A stretch of DNA of 64,000 nucleotides from JAOUJD01 sp963811265. GTDB lineage: Bacteria; Pseudomonadota; Gammaproteobacteria; Burkholderiales; Burkholderiaceae_F. The stretch is from the NCBI GenBank assembly GCA_963811265.1, contig CAWEQS010000026.1, positions 558,001-622,000 of the forward strand. Reading direction: 5' to 3'. Shown piece after piece: positions 36,195 through 44,618 of the stretch (position 1 is the stretch's first letter; every line of letters starts with the position of its first letter). The notes under the pieces are model-generated. The model was not told where the DNA came from and did no database searches. It saw only the letters and a program-made list of their open reading frames with translations. A program made the translations under genes and the position numbers.

Positions 36195-36787
36195 AGCGTT
36201 CCCATGAAGGTCCGGATGCCGCGCAGCATCAGTTCGACGGCGATCGCGGCGAGGACGAGGCCCATCAGCCGCACGAAAGCGAGCGTGACGCGTTCACCCA
36301 GCAGCGCGAACAGTCGCCCGGAGAACGACAGCACGACCGCGCTGATCGCCATGACCCCTGCGATCGCGGCGAGCCACTCCATCCAGCGCCCGGGCTCGCG
36401 CGAGACGAAGAGCAGCACGGTGGCGAGCGCGGACGGCCCCGCGAGCGCAGGCACCGCCAGTGGAACGATGAACGGCTCGCCGTGCGGCTGGTCGCCGTAG
36501 ATCCCCTGCCCGGTCGGGAACACCATCCGAAGCGCCACGAGCATCAGGACGACCGCGCCGCCGATCTGCAGCGAAACGTCGGACAGTCCCAGCGCGCCGA
36601 GGAAGGGCCGCCCGACGAACACGGCGGTCGACAGCACGACGAAGGCGATGAAGCACTCGCGCAGGATGATGCGGGCCCGCCGCTCGGGCGGGACGTCGTC
36701 GAGCGCAGCGACGAAGATCGGGATGTTGCCGACGGGGTCGCAGACCAGCAGGAGCAGCAGGAACGACGAAACGAAACTCTCGTTCAC
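36191..36787 (-). CDS. MarC-family integral membrane protein
   Basis: 198 residues with about six hydrophobic helices; starts MNESFVSSFLLLLLVCDPVG. The family signature DPVGNIPIFVAALDDVPPER and a following LSDVSLQIGGAVVLMLVALR are clear, as are VPLAVPALAGPSALATVLLF and LRGIRTF at the end. MarC proteins were once linked to multiple antibiotic resistance, but that link did not hold; the true function is unknown. Overlaps ybaK upstream and the RNB gene downstream by ATGA, so it is in a translationally coupled chain. Confidence 0.92.
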   Translation of the reverse strand: MNESFVSSFLLLLLVCDPVGNIPIFVAALDDVPPERRARIILRECFIAFVVLSTAVFVGRPFLGALGLSDVSLQIGGAVVLMLVALRMVFPTGQGIYGDQPHGEPFIVPLAVPALAGPSALATVLLFVSREPGRWMEWLAAIAGVMAISAVVLSFSGRLFALLGERVTLAFVRLMGLVLAAIAVELMLRGIRTFMGTL

Positions 36788-37269
36788 CGGTCGGTCACCG
36801 TTTCCGTTCCGCCGCTGACGCGCACGAGTTCGGCCGGCGCGATCGGGAACACGCAGTGCGGCGTGCCGCCCGCCGCCCAGACGACGCCGAAGCGGCGCAG
36901 CGAGGCATCGATGAAGGTCGTCATCGGCCGCGCGTGGGCCAGTGGCGCGACGCCGCCGATCGCGAAGCTCGAGTGCTCGCGCACGAAGTCCGGCGTGGCT
37001 CGTTCAATCGATTCGCCCAGCAGCGCGCTGATCCGCGCTTCGTCGACGCGACGGTCGCCGGCGGCGATCACGAGCACCGCCCGCCCGCCGGGCACGGCGC
37101 GGAAGATCAGCGACTTCGCGATCTGCCCGACCTCGATGCCCAGCGCATCGGCCGCCTGCTGCGACGTGCGCGCCGCGACCGGAAGCTCGATCACGCGGGC
37201 ATCGGTGCCCGCCGCGGCCAGCGCGTCCTGCACGCGCTGCGCGGACGCCGGCAATGGTTTCGCCGTCAT
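36784..37269 (-). CDS. YbaK/EbsC-family aminoacyl-tRNA deacylase-like protein
   Basis: 161 residues starting MTAKPLPASAQRVQDALAAA. The fold is the editing domain related to the prolyl-tRNA synthetase insert: TSQQAADALGIEVGQIAKSL with the conserved Lys, FRAVPGGRAVLVIAAGDRRV, FAIGGVAPLAHA and a C-terminal VWAAGGTPHCVFPIAPAEL. Members hydrolyse mischarged tRNA (for example Cys-tRNA-Pro or Ala-tRNA-Pro). The exact substrate cannot be assigned. ProS, the related synthetase, is also in this window (60.1-61.9 kb). Overlaps marC. Confidence 0.88.
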   Translation of the reverse strand: MTAKPLPASAQRVQDALAAAGTDARVIELPVAARTSQQAADALGIEVGQIAKSLIFRAVPGGRAVLVIAAGDRRVDEARISALLGESIERATPDFVREHSSFAIGGVAPLAHARPMTTFIDASLRRFGVVWAAGGTPHCVFPIAPAELVRVSGGTETVTDR

Positions 37270-37272
37270 CGC

Positions 37273-38017
37273 TCAGACGGTCAGTCCGCCGGCGACCTCG
37301 ATCACCGCACCGTTGATGTATGAAGCCTCGTCCGAGGCCAGGAATGCGTACACGTTGGCGATGTCTTCCGGCGTCCCCAGGCGCCGCAGGGGCACGCGCT
37401 CGGTCATCTGCTCGAGCACCTTGTGGGGGATCGTGCTGAGGATCGTCGTCGCAACGAAACCGGGCGCCACGGCGTTGCAGCGCACGCCTTTCGGTCCGAG
37501 TTCCCGCGCCCACGTCTTCACGAAGCCGATCACGCCGAACTTGGTCGCCGCGTAGTTGGTCTGCCCGAAGTTGCCGTAGATCCCCACGACGCTGGATGCA
37601 TTCAGGATGACCCCGGAGCCCTGCTCGACCATCGTGTCGACGACCGCCCGCGCGCAGTTGTAGGTGCCTTTGAGGTTCACCGCGATGACCTTGTCGAACT
37701 GCTCGTCGGTCATCTTCTGCAGGCGCGCGTCGAGCGTGATGCCGGCGTTGTTCACGAGCACGTCGATGCGTCCGTGCTTCGCTCTTAACGCTCGACACCA
37801 TGGCGTCCACCTGGTCCCGCCGCGTCACATCCACGACGTAGCCGGACACGGCGCCGTCGGCCGACAGCGCGCGAACGGCCTGGTCGACCCCCTCCTGCCG
37901 GACGTCGCACAGGGCGACAACGGCGCCCTCGTCCACGAATTTCCTCACCGTCGCGAAACCGATGCCCTGCGCGCCGCCGGTGACGATGGCGACCTTGCCC
38001 TCCAGACGCTTGCTCAC
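37273..38017 (-). CDS. Short-chain dehydrogenase of the FabG/PhbB type, frameshifted near 37770
   Basis: SDR reductase, probably a 3-oxoacyl-ACP or acetoacetyl-CoA reductase. The N-terminal part (from ATG 38017) reads MSKRLEGKVAIVTGGAQGIG, the TGxxxGIG cofactor motif, then VALCDVRQEG and GYVVDVTRRDQVDAMV. After an indel near 37770, the rest continues in another frame: LVNNAGITLDARLQKMTDEQ, SSVVGIYGNFGQTNYAATKF with catalytic Ser, Tyr and Lys, and RCNAVAPGFVATTI, EVAGGLTV at the end. Family and triad are secure; the acyl substrate is not. It overlaps yqiA upstream by ATGA. Confidence 0.88.
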
Positions 38018-38601
38018 TGCTTTCTCCCGTTGCTGCTGATACCGCAGAAATCCAGCACCTCGTCCATGTACAGGTCGAAGTCGGACAGTTCGTGATTGCT
38101 TCCCTTGATCACCCGCTGGCGCGCCCCGGCGTACTTGCTCGCCATCGTCCGGTAGTCGATCAGCGTGTCGCCCGTCGCCGCCACCAGGAAGTAGCGCTCG
38201 GGTCGCGAGATGACCGGAGTGTCGATGTCGTGCAGTTCACGCAGATGTTCGGGACGGAAGTCGATCTCGTCGGCGCTGAAGTAGACGGGCTGCCGCCCGA
38301 GGTGGCTTTCCAGGTCGCGCGCCGGCGTGATCGCCGGGTTCAGGAGGACGGCCCGGCACCCCAGCCGCTCCGCCAGCCACGTCGCGTAATAGCCGCCGAG
38401 CGATGAACCGATCAGCGCCAACGACGACGGCGGCACGCCGCTCGCGAGACCGAGCGCGAGGTCGGCCGCGGCGCGCGGCGATGCCGGCAGGGCCGGGCAG
38501 GCGTACTCGTCTTCGCGGCCGAGCGCGCGCATCCGCTCGCGCAGCATCGTCGCCTTCCGCGAACCCGGCGAAGAGCGAAAGCCGTGCAGGTACAGGATCA
38601 C
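38014..38601 (-). CDS. YqiA/UPF0227-family alpha/beta hydrolase (esterase)
   Basis: 195 residues starting MILYLHGFRSSPGSRKATML. The GFRSSPGS oxyanion region, the nucleophile elbow IGSSLGGYYATWLAERLG (Ser about residue 66), LLNPAITPARDLESHLG, and the C-terminal His in KGSNHELSDFDLYMDE give the catalytic triad. YqiA of E. coli hydrolyses short acyl esters in vitro; its natural substrate is unknown. It overlaps mpl (ATGA) upstream and the reductase downstream. Confidence 0.9.
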   Translation of the reverse strand: MILYLHGFRSSPGSRKATMLRERMRALGREDEYACPALPASPRAAADLALGLASGVPPSSLALIGSSLGGYYATWLAERLGCRAVLLNPAITPARDLESHLGRQPVYFSADEIDFRPEHLRELHDIDTPVISRPERYFLVAATGDTLIDYRTMASKYAGARQRVIKGSNHELSDFDLYMDEVLDFCGISSNGRKQ

Positions 38602-39953
38602 GCCGCGCGCGCTGCGCGCTCGCGCAGTCGTTCCAGCAGGAGCGTGTGAATCCCGCCAAAGCCGCCGTTGCTCATCACCACCAGGCGATCGCCGGCGTGC
38701 GAATCGGACACCACCGCGTCGGCGAGCGCCGCCAGGTCCTTCAGCACGGTGGCCCTGGGGCCAAGGGGGGCCAGCGCTCCCTCCACATCCCAGCTGACGC
38801 CGCCGGAATAGCAGAAGACACGGTCGGCGCCCGACAGGCTGTCTGCCAGCGCCGCCTTCATCGAGCCGAGCTTCATCGTGTTCGAACGCGGCTCGAGGAT
38901 CGCGACGATGCGCCCCGGTCCGCCTCGCGCGCGCAGCGCGCCGATGGTTTCGCGGACCGCCGTGGGATGGTGCGCGAAGTCGTCGATGACCGTGACGCCG
39001 CCCGCCGTGCCGCGCTCCTCCAGCCGGCGCTTCACTCCGCGAAATCGCTGCAGCGCCTGCAACGAGGCTTGCGGAGGGACACCGACGTGCTCGGCCGCCA
39101 CCAGTGCAGCCAGCGCATTCAGCCGGTTGTGATGGCCGGGAAGATCGAGTTGCAGTTCACCGACGGCGCGACCGTTCCGGGTGACGAGATATGGCGCGTC
39201 ACGCCCCAACTCCCACTCGCCGCCGCATCCGAACGTGGTCCGCTCCGACCAGCAGCCGCGTTCCAGGACGCGCGCCAGCGCGGGCTCGGAGGCGTTCACG
39301 ACGACGCGGGCCGACCGTGACAGCGTGCGGACGAAGTGGTGGAACTGTGTTTCGATGGCTGCCAGGTCCGGAAAGATGTCGGCGTGGTCGAACTCCAGGT
39401 TGTTCAGGACCGCCGTGCGAGGAAGGTAGTGGATGAACTTCGAGCGCTTGTCGAAGAACGCCGTGTCGTACTCGTCGGCCTCGATGACGAAGGGCGGCGC
39501 GGCGCCGAGCAACGCGGAACGCCCGAAGTCCTGCGGCACGCCGCCCACGAGGAACCCCGGTTCCAGCCCCGCGCTCGACAGTATCCAGGCGAGCATCGAT
39601 GTGGTTGTCGTCTTGCCGTGCGTTCCCGCGACGGCCAGCACGTGGCGCCCGCGCAGGACGTGTTCCGCCAGCCACTGCGGGCCCGAGACGAACGGCAGCT
39701 GCCGATCGAGGATCGCCTCCATCAGTGCGTTGCCGCGGGTGACCACGTTGCCGATCACGTACAGGTCGGCGCGCAGCTCGAGCTGGCCCGGTTCGAAACC
39801 CTCGATCAGTTCGATGCCGGCTTCCGCCAGCTGGTCGCTCATCGGCGGGTACACGTTGGCGTCACAGCCGCTGACGCGATGGCCGGCGGCACGGGCAAGC
39901 TGCGCCAGCCCGCCCATGAAGGTGCCGCAGATGCCGAGGATGTGGATGTGCAC
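38598..39953 (-). CDS. mpl: UDP-N-acetylmuramate:L-Ala-gamma-D-Glu-meso-diaminopimelate ligase
   Basis: Reattaches recycled murein tripeptide to UDP-MurNAc, bypassing MurC/D/E. GTG 39953 is chosen because it starts VHIHILGICGTFMGGLAQLA, the usual Mpl N terminus; the frame upstream is Arg-rich noise. The Mur-ligase ATP site is VLAVAGTHGKTTTTSMLAWI (about residue 105-125), then FVIEADEYDTAFFDKRSKF, NNLEFDHADIF, KRRLEERG, VTVIDDFAHHPTAVRETI and ILEPRSNTMKLG. 451 residues, normal. A TACAAT at 40013-40008 (minus) is a candidate -10. It works with AmpD in cell-wall recycling. Confidence 0.95.
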   Translation of the reverse strand: MHIHILGICGTFMGGLAQLARAAGHRVSGCDANVYPPMSDQLAEAGIELIEGFEPGQLELRADLYVIGNVVTRGNALMEAILDRQLPFVSGPQWLAEHVLRGRHVLAVAGTHGKTTTTSMLAWILSSAGLEPGFLVGGVPQDFGRSALLGAAPPFVIEADEYDTAFFDKRSKFIHYLPRTAVLNNLEFDHADIFPDLAAIETQFHHFVRTLSRSARVVVNASEPALARVLERGCWSERTTFGCGGEWELGRDAPYLVTRNGRAVGELQLDLPGHHNRLNALAALVAAEHVGVPPQASLQALQRFRGVKRRLEERGTAGGVTVIDDFAHHPTAVRETIGALRARGGPGRIVAILEPRSNTMKLGSMKAALADSLSGADRVFCYSGGVSWDVEGALAPLGPRATVLKDLAALADAVVSDSHAGDRLVVMSNGGFGGIHTLLLERLRERAARAA

Positions 39954-40084
39954 GGAGGTTTCGCGGTCGCCGAACCGAGTGCGATCAGCGAAGTCAAAAG
40001 GCGTGAAATTGTAATGCGGCGCAACATGGGGCCCGTCGCTACACTCCCGGCTCCTCGCCGCACCCCTCCCAAGCCTGCGCAACC

Positions 40085-40741
40085 ATGTCAGCGAATGACG
40101 ATCTTCGTGCGGAAATCGCCGCGACGGCCGCTCGCCTGATCGCCGAGGAAGGCTGCGAATACGGCCAGGCGAAGCGCCGTGCGGTGCAGGAGCTGGTGGG
40201 CGATTCGCGCACGGCGCCAGTTCCGGACAACGCCGCCGTGGAACGCGAAGTGCGGCGTTACCTCCGGCTGTTCGAGGCGGATTCGCACCGAAGGCTGCTG
40301 GCCGGCCTGCGCCAGGCCGCGTCGTCGCTGATGGAACGCCTCGCCGTCTACGAGCCGCATCTGACGGGCGCCGTCCTGAACGGAACCGCGACCGCGCATT
40401 CCGACATCCATCTTCACCTGTATGTCGACAGCGCGAAGGACGTCGAAGTCTTCCTGCTGGACGCCGGCGTGGAGTTCGAAGTCGACGAGGGTCCGGCCGA
40501 CGAGCGTCCCCGCATGTTCGAGCGGCTCAGCTTTCTCATGCCCGCTCCGCGGGACATCGGCCTGCCGCGGCAGTTGGACCGCGTCGCGGTGCATCTGCAC
40601 GTCTATCCGCGGGATGCGATCCGCGTCGCGCCGAGGCACAGGCCGGACCTTGGCCTCGAACCGGACCTGCACCCGGTCGAAGCTTCCGGACGCGCGGGCC
40701 TGCCCGCCGTGCGTCGCCTCATCCAGGACACGGTTCAATGA
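40085..40741 (+). CDS. Conserved protein of unknown function with a nucleotidyltransferase-like segment
   Basis: I do not recognise a characterised family. 218 residues. The N-terminal 60 form helices (IAATAARLIAEEGCEYGQAK, LVGDSRTAPVPDNAAVEREV). Around residue 95, LTGAVLNGTATAHSDIHLHL and YVDSAKDVEVFLLDAGVEF resemble the G-[ST]...D-x-D/E core of the nucleotidyltransferase fold, but with D-I-H in place of the metal-binding D-x-D, so catalysis is doubtful. The C-terminal part is basic. The stop overlaps the TlpA start (ATGA, 40738-40741), implying co-translation. A TACACT at 40040-40045 is a possible -10. Confidence 0.7.
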   Translation: MSANDDLRAEIAATAARLIAEEGCEYGQAKRRAVQELVGDSRTAPVPDNAAVEREVRRYLRLFEADSHRRLLAGLRQAASSLMERLAVYEPHLTGAVLNGTATAHSDIHLHLYVDSAKDVEVFLLDAGVEFEVDEGPADERPRMFERLSFLMPAPRDIGLPRQLDRVAVHLHVYPRDAIRVAPRHRPDLGLEPDLHPVEASGRAGLPAVRRLIQDTVQ

Positions 40742-41280
40742 GCCGGAAGCAGGTGTGGTGGGTGGCGGCCGCTATCGCGTCGATCGCGCTGGCCGCGGGC
40801 TTCACACTCGCCGCGCGGCATTTCTCCACCGGCGGCGCGGGGGCGTCCGCCGAGGCGTTCTTTGGACGGACGTTCAATGACCTCGACGGCCAGCCGACCG
40901 AGATGGCGCGCTGGAAGGATCGGATCGTCGTCGTGAACTTCTGGGCGACCTGGTGCCCTCCGTGCGTCGAGGAAATGCCCGACCTCCAGCGCGTCCACGA
41001 TGAGTACGCGGATCGGGGAGTGACGGTCGTAGGACTCGGAATCGACAGCCCGTCGGCGCTGAAGCGGTTCCGCGACGAGCACCTCCTGTCATTGCCGCTG
41101 TTCGCGGCCGGCGCCGCCGGCAGCGAGCTTGCCCGGGCCCTCGGGAACCCATCGGGTGCGTTGCCGTACACGGTCCTTGTCGATAGAAAAGGGCGTATCG
41201 TTCAGGCCCGCCTCGGGCAGGTCCAGCCTGCCGAGCTTCGCCGCTGGCTGGATGCTCAAACTGGGGCATCGACCCGCTGA
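40738..41280 (+). CDS. TlpA/ResA-family thioredoxin-like protein
   Basis: Membrane-anchored periplasmic thiol-disulfide oxidoreductase, 180 residues. An N-terminal signal anchor (VWWVAAAIASIALAAGFTLA, residues about 6-25) is followed by FFGRTFNDLDGQPTEMARWK and the active site VNFWATWCPPCVEEMPDLQR (Cys-Pro-Pro-Cys), with cis-Pro in GALPYTVLVDRKGRIV. The family includes factors that keep apo-cytochrome c thiols reduced, which may fit with a CcsA/YpjD-like gene elsewhere in this window, but the partner is unknown. It overlaps the preceding hypothetical. Confidence 0.88.
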   Translation: MSRKQVWWVAAAIASIALAAGFTLAARHFSTGGAGASAEAFFGRTFNDLDGQPTEMARWKDRIVVVNFWATWCPPCVEEMPDLQRVHDEYADRGVTVVGLGIDSPSALKRFRDEHLLSLPLFAAGAAGSELARALGNPSGALPYTVLVDRKGRIVQARLGQVQPAELRRWLDAQTGASTR

Positions 41281-41380
41281 GCGGCTGGACAGTCTTGCGG
41301 AATCCATAGACACTTCGTAGGCATTGGCCTGCTTTTGTAGGCAAATCTCTTTATTTCTCGTCTTTTTGCCGGAGACGGTC

Positions 41381-41831
41381 ATGTCCGCTCGGGTGCTGGT
41401 CCTCAACGGGCCGAACTTGAATCTCCTCGGCACGCGTGAGCCCGGTATCTATGGCACGCAAAGCCTCGCGGAGATCGAAGCAGATTTAGCAGAAGTTGCA
41501 CGCAAAAGCCAGCGCAGAAGTGGTGTTTTTCCAGAGCAATCATGAAGGCGCCCTCGTCGATCGCATCCAGGGTGCCAGGCGCGACGGCACCGATTTCCTG
41601 ATCGTCAATGCGGGCGCGTTCACCCACACGAGCGTGGCGATCCGGGACGCATTGGCTGCCGTCGGCCTGCCGTTCATTGAAGTGCACCTGTCCAACGTCC
41701 ACCGGCGCGAGGACTTCCGCCGCCACTCGTACCTGTCGGACCTCGCGCTCGGCGTGATCGTCGGACTCGGCGCGGCCGGTTACCGGTATGCGCTGCAGTA
41801 CGCGCTGGACCATACGACGAAGACCGGATGA
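41381..41831 (+). CDS. aroQ: Type II 3-dehydroquinate dehydratase, frameshifted near 41500
   Basis: Dehydrates 3-dehydroquinate in the aromatic pathway. ATG 41381 follows GGAGACGGTC. The N-terminal part SARVLVLNGPNLNLLGTREP, GIYGTQSLAEIEADL has the catalytic Tyr in GIYG. Near 41500 the frame changes, and the remainder (KASAEVVFFQSNHEGALVDR, IVNAGAFTHTSVAIRDAL, FIEVHLSNVHRREDFRRHSY) is read in another frame to 41831. The QSNHEG and HLSNVHxRExFR signatures are those of AroQ. Eleven bases separate it from accB, the usual aroQ-accB-accC order. Confidence 0.93.
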
Positions 41832-41841
41832 AGGAACCCTG

Positions 41842-42300
41842 ATGGATTTGCGCAAGCTGAAGACCCTCATCGACCTGGTTGCCGAGTCAGGCATCGCGGA
41901 ACTCGAGGTGACCGAAGGCGAGGACAAGGTCAGGATCGCGAAATTCAGCCCGGCGCCCGTCGCGCCAACTTCGTCGACAACCCTGATGACGGCGCCGGTG
42001 CCCGGCGCTCCCGCCGCGGCTGGCGCTGCAGCGCCGGCCACGCCAGCGCCGGAACCGGAGCCGACCGGACACGTCGTCAAGTCCCCGATGGTCGGCACGT
42101 TCTATCGCTCGCCCAGCCCCGGGGCCGCCTCGTTCGTCGAACTCGGCCAGGCAGTGAAGGCGGGCGACACGCTCTGCATCATCGAGGCCATGAAGCTGCT
42201 GAACGAGATCGAGGCCGAGGTCGGCGGCGTGGTGAAGGAAATCCTCGTCGAGAACGGGCAGCCGGTCGAATACGGGCAGCCCCTCTTCGTCATCGACTGA
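41842..42300 (+). CDS. accB: Acetyl-CoA carboxylase biotin carboxyl carrier protein
   Basis: Carries biotin between the carboxylase and transferase halves of acetyl-CoA carboxylase. Start ATG 41842 gives 152 residues: MDLRKLKTLIDLVAESGIAE, an Ala/Pro-rich flexible linker (residues about 45-75), then the biotinyl domain with VKSPMVGTFYRSPSPGAASF and the biotin-Lys motif CIIEAMKLLNEIEAE (Lys about residue 118). The motif is AMKL, not AMKM, as is common in proteobacterial AccB. accC follows 41 bp downstream. Confidence 0.96.
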   Translation: MDLRKLKTLIDLVAESGIAELEVTEGEDKVRIAKFSPAPVAPTSSTTLMTAPVPGAPAAAGAAAPATPAPEPEPTGHVVKSPMVGTFYRSPSPGAASFVELGQAVKAGDTLCIIEAMKLLNEIEAEVGGVVKEILVENGQPVEYGQPLFVID

Positions 42301-42341
42301 CGCACCTGCACGGACACCGAACGCCAGTCCCGACGGACGTC

Positions 42342-43694
42342 ATGTTCAAGAAAATCCTCATCGCCAATCGCGGCGAAATCGCCCTGCGGATCCAGCGCGC
42401 ATGCCGGGAGATGGGCATACGCGCCGTGGTCGTGCACTCCGAAGCGGACACCGGCGCCAAGTACGTGAAGCTCGCCGACGAGTCCGTCTGCATCGGACCG
42501 GCGCCGTCGCGCGACAGCTACCTGAATATCCCGGCCATCATCAGCGCGGCGGAAGTCACCGACTCTGAAGCGATTCACCCCGGCTACGGATTCCTGTCGG
42601 AGAACGCGGACTTCGCCGAGCGCGTTGAGAAGAGCGGCTTCTGCTTCATCGGCCCGCGCCCGGAGTCGATCCGGCTGATGGGCGACAAGGTGTCGGCCAA
42701 GCAGGCGATGGCAGCGGCCGGCGTCCCCACGGTGCCCGGGTCGAACGGCGCCCTGCCCGAGGATGCGCGGGAGATCGTCAAGATCGCGCGGTCGGTCGGC
42801 TACCCGGTCATCATCAAGGCGGCGGGAGGCGGCGGGGGCCGCGGCATGCGGGTCGTTCACACGGAAGCCGCACTGATCAACGCGGTGACGATGACCAGGC
42901 AGGAAGCCCTCGCGGCATTCGGGAATCCGGCCGTCTACATGGAGAAATTCCTGGAGAACCCGCGGCACATCGAGATCCAGGTGCTGGCGGACCAGCACCG
43001 CAACGCGGTGTGGCTCGGCGACCGCGACTGCTCGATGCAGCGCCGGCACCAGAAGATCATCGAGGAGGCGCCGGCGCCGGGCTTGAACCGTCGCCTCGTC
43101 GACAAGATCGGCGACCGGTGCGCCGAGGCCTGCAGGAAGATCAACTACCGGGGCGCCGGCACCTTCGAATTCCTGTTCGAGAACGGCGAGTTCTTCTTCA
43201 TCGAGATGAACACGCGACTGCAGGTCGAGCATCCCGTGACCGAAATGGTGACGGGACTGGACCTCGTGCAGGAGCAGATCCGTGTCGCGGCCGGCGAGAA
43301 GCTGCGGTTCAGGCAGCGCGACGTCATCCAGAAGGGCCACGCCATCGAGTGCCGGATCAACGCCGAGGACCCGTGGAAGTTCACGCCGTCGCCGGGACGC
43401 ATCACTTCGTGGCATCCGCCCGGCGGCCCCGGGGTGCGCGTCGACTCGCACGCCTTCGCGGGCTACTTCGTGCCGCCGAACTACGACTCGATGATCGGCA
43501 AGGTGATCTGCTACGGCGATACGCGTGACCAGGCGCTCGCCCGCATGCGCGTGGCCATGTCGGAGATGGTGGTCGAGGGCATCCTCACCAACATCCCGCT
43601 GCACCGCGAACTGTTGAACGACGAGAAGTTCATGCTCGGCGGCACCAGCATTCACTACCTAGAGAAGCGACTGGCGGCGCGCCAGGTCGGCTGA
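42342..43694 (+). CDS. accC: Biotin carboxylase subunit of acetyl-CoA carboxylase
   Basis: ATP-grasp enzyme that carboxylates the biotin on AccB. 450 residues, starting MFKKILIANRGEIALRIQRA. The N domain motif HPGYGFLSENADFAE, the ATP-binding Gly loop IKAAGGGGGRGMRVV (about residue 160), the HIEIQVLADQH segment, GDRDCSMQRRHQKIIEEAPA, GTFEFLFENGEFFFIEMNTR and LQVEHPVTEMVTGLDLV are all intact. Length is standard. Unlike several neighbours it has no frameshift. It is followed seven bases later by prmA. Confidence 0.97.
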   Translation: MFKKILIANRGEIALRIQRACREMGIRAVVVHSEADTGAKYVKLADESVCIGPAPSRDSYLNIPAIISAAEVTDSEAIHPGYGFLSENADFAERVEKSGFCFIGPRPESIRLMGDKVSAKQAMAAAGVPTVPGSNGALPEDAREIVKIARSVGYPVIIKAAGGGGGRGMRVVHTEAALINAVTMTRQEALAAFGNPAVYMEKFLENPRHIEIQVLADQHRNAVWLGDRDCSMQRRHQKIIEEAPAPGLNRRLVDKIGDRCAEACRKINYRGAGTFEFLFENGEFFFIEMNTRLQVEHPVTEMVTGLDLVQEQIRVAAGEKLRFRQRDVIQKGHAIECRINAEDPWKFTPSPGRITSWHPPGGPGVRVDSHAFAGYFVPPNYDSMIGKVICYGDTRDQALARMRVAMSEMVVEGILTNIPLHRELLNDEKFMLGGTSIHYLEKRLAARQVG

Positions 43695-43700
43695 CCCGCG

Positions 43701-44600
43701 GTGCTCGTCGAACTGACGCTCTCGGCGGACGAGCGCAGCGCCGAAGCGCTCGCCGACGCCCTGGTCGAGGCCGGCGCCTTGTCGGTTTCCCTCGAGGACG
43801 CCAACGCAGAAACGCCGGACGAGCAACCGCTGTTCGGCGAACCCGGGCTAATTCCCGATCGGCACGCGTGGATGGCGAGCCGCCTTCGGGTGCTCGTCGA
43901 GGACGACGAAGGCGAGGCCGTCGTGCTCGCGGCCGCCGAGGCGATCGGCATCGCGCCGCCTGCGATCGAATGCAGGACAGAGGTCGCGGACACCGACTGG
44001 GTGCGAGCGACGCAGTCGCAGTTCCCGCCGACCCGGATCAGCGACCGCCTGTGGATCGTTCCCACATGGCACGAGCCACCCGATCCCGAGGCGATCGTCG
44101 TCCGCCTCGACCCGGGTGTCGCATTCGGCACCGGAACCCATCCGACGACGCGTCTTTGCCTGCGCTGGCTCGACGCCAGCCTGCGCCCGGGGGCGAGCGT
44201 CCTCGACTACGGGTGCGGCTCCGGAATCCTGGCGATCGCAGCCGCAAAGCTCGGTGCCTCGCGCGTCGTCGGCAGCGACATCGATCCGCAGGCGCTGCAG
44301 GCGGCCCGCGCCAACTCGGAGGCCAACTCGGTCCGGGCCGACTACACTCAGCCGGATTCGCTTCGCGCTGGAACGTGGGACGTCGTGCTGGCCAACATCC
44401 TTTCGAATCCGCTGATGCTGCTCGCTCCCGCGCTGCTGGCTCGCGTCGCCCCGGGTGGCGCGCTCGTCCTCTCTGGCGTCCTCGAGCGCCAGGCCGATGA
44501 GGTCATCGAGGCGTACCGCGCCGCCGACGCGGGCGTGCCGCTCTCCGTGTGGGCTGCGGACGAGGGCTGGGTGTGCCTCGCGGGGCACCGCTCGCACTAG
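43701..44600 (+). CDS. prmA: Ribosomal protein L11 methyltransferase
   Basis: Trimethylates ribosomal protein L11. GTG start at 43701 gives 299 residues. The N-terminal substrate domain starts VLVELTLSADERSAEALADA, and PLFGEPGLIPDRHAWM is within it. The SAM site follows: DPGVAFGTGTHPTTRLCLRW, then VLDYGCGSGILAIAAAKLGA, VVGSDIDPQALQAARANSEA and VLANILSNPLMLLAPAL, which contains the NPP-Y-like catalytic segment typical of PrmA (NI). The accC-prmA order is common in Burkholderiales. 18 bp separate it from the zinc-ribbon gene. Confidence 0.95.
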   Translation: MLVELTLSADERSAEALADALVEAGALSVSLEDANAETPDEQPLFGEPGLIPDRHAWMASRLRVLVEDDEGEAVVLAAAEAIGIAPPAIECRTEVADTDWVRATQSQFPPTRISDRLWIVPTWHEPPDPEAIVVRLDPGVAFGTGTHPTTRLCLRWLDASLRPGASVLDYGCGSGILAIAAAKLGASRVVGSDIDPQALQAARANSEANSVRADYTQPDSLRAGTWDVVLANILSNPLMLLAPALLARVAPGGALVLSGVLERQADEVIEAYRAADAGVPLSVWAADEGWVCLAGHRSH

Positions 44601-44618
44601 GCAACGGCATCGACGGCC

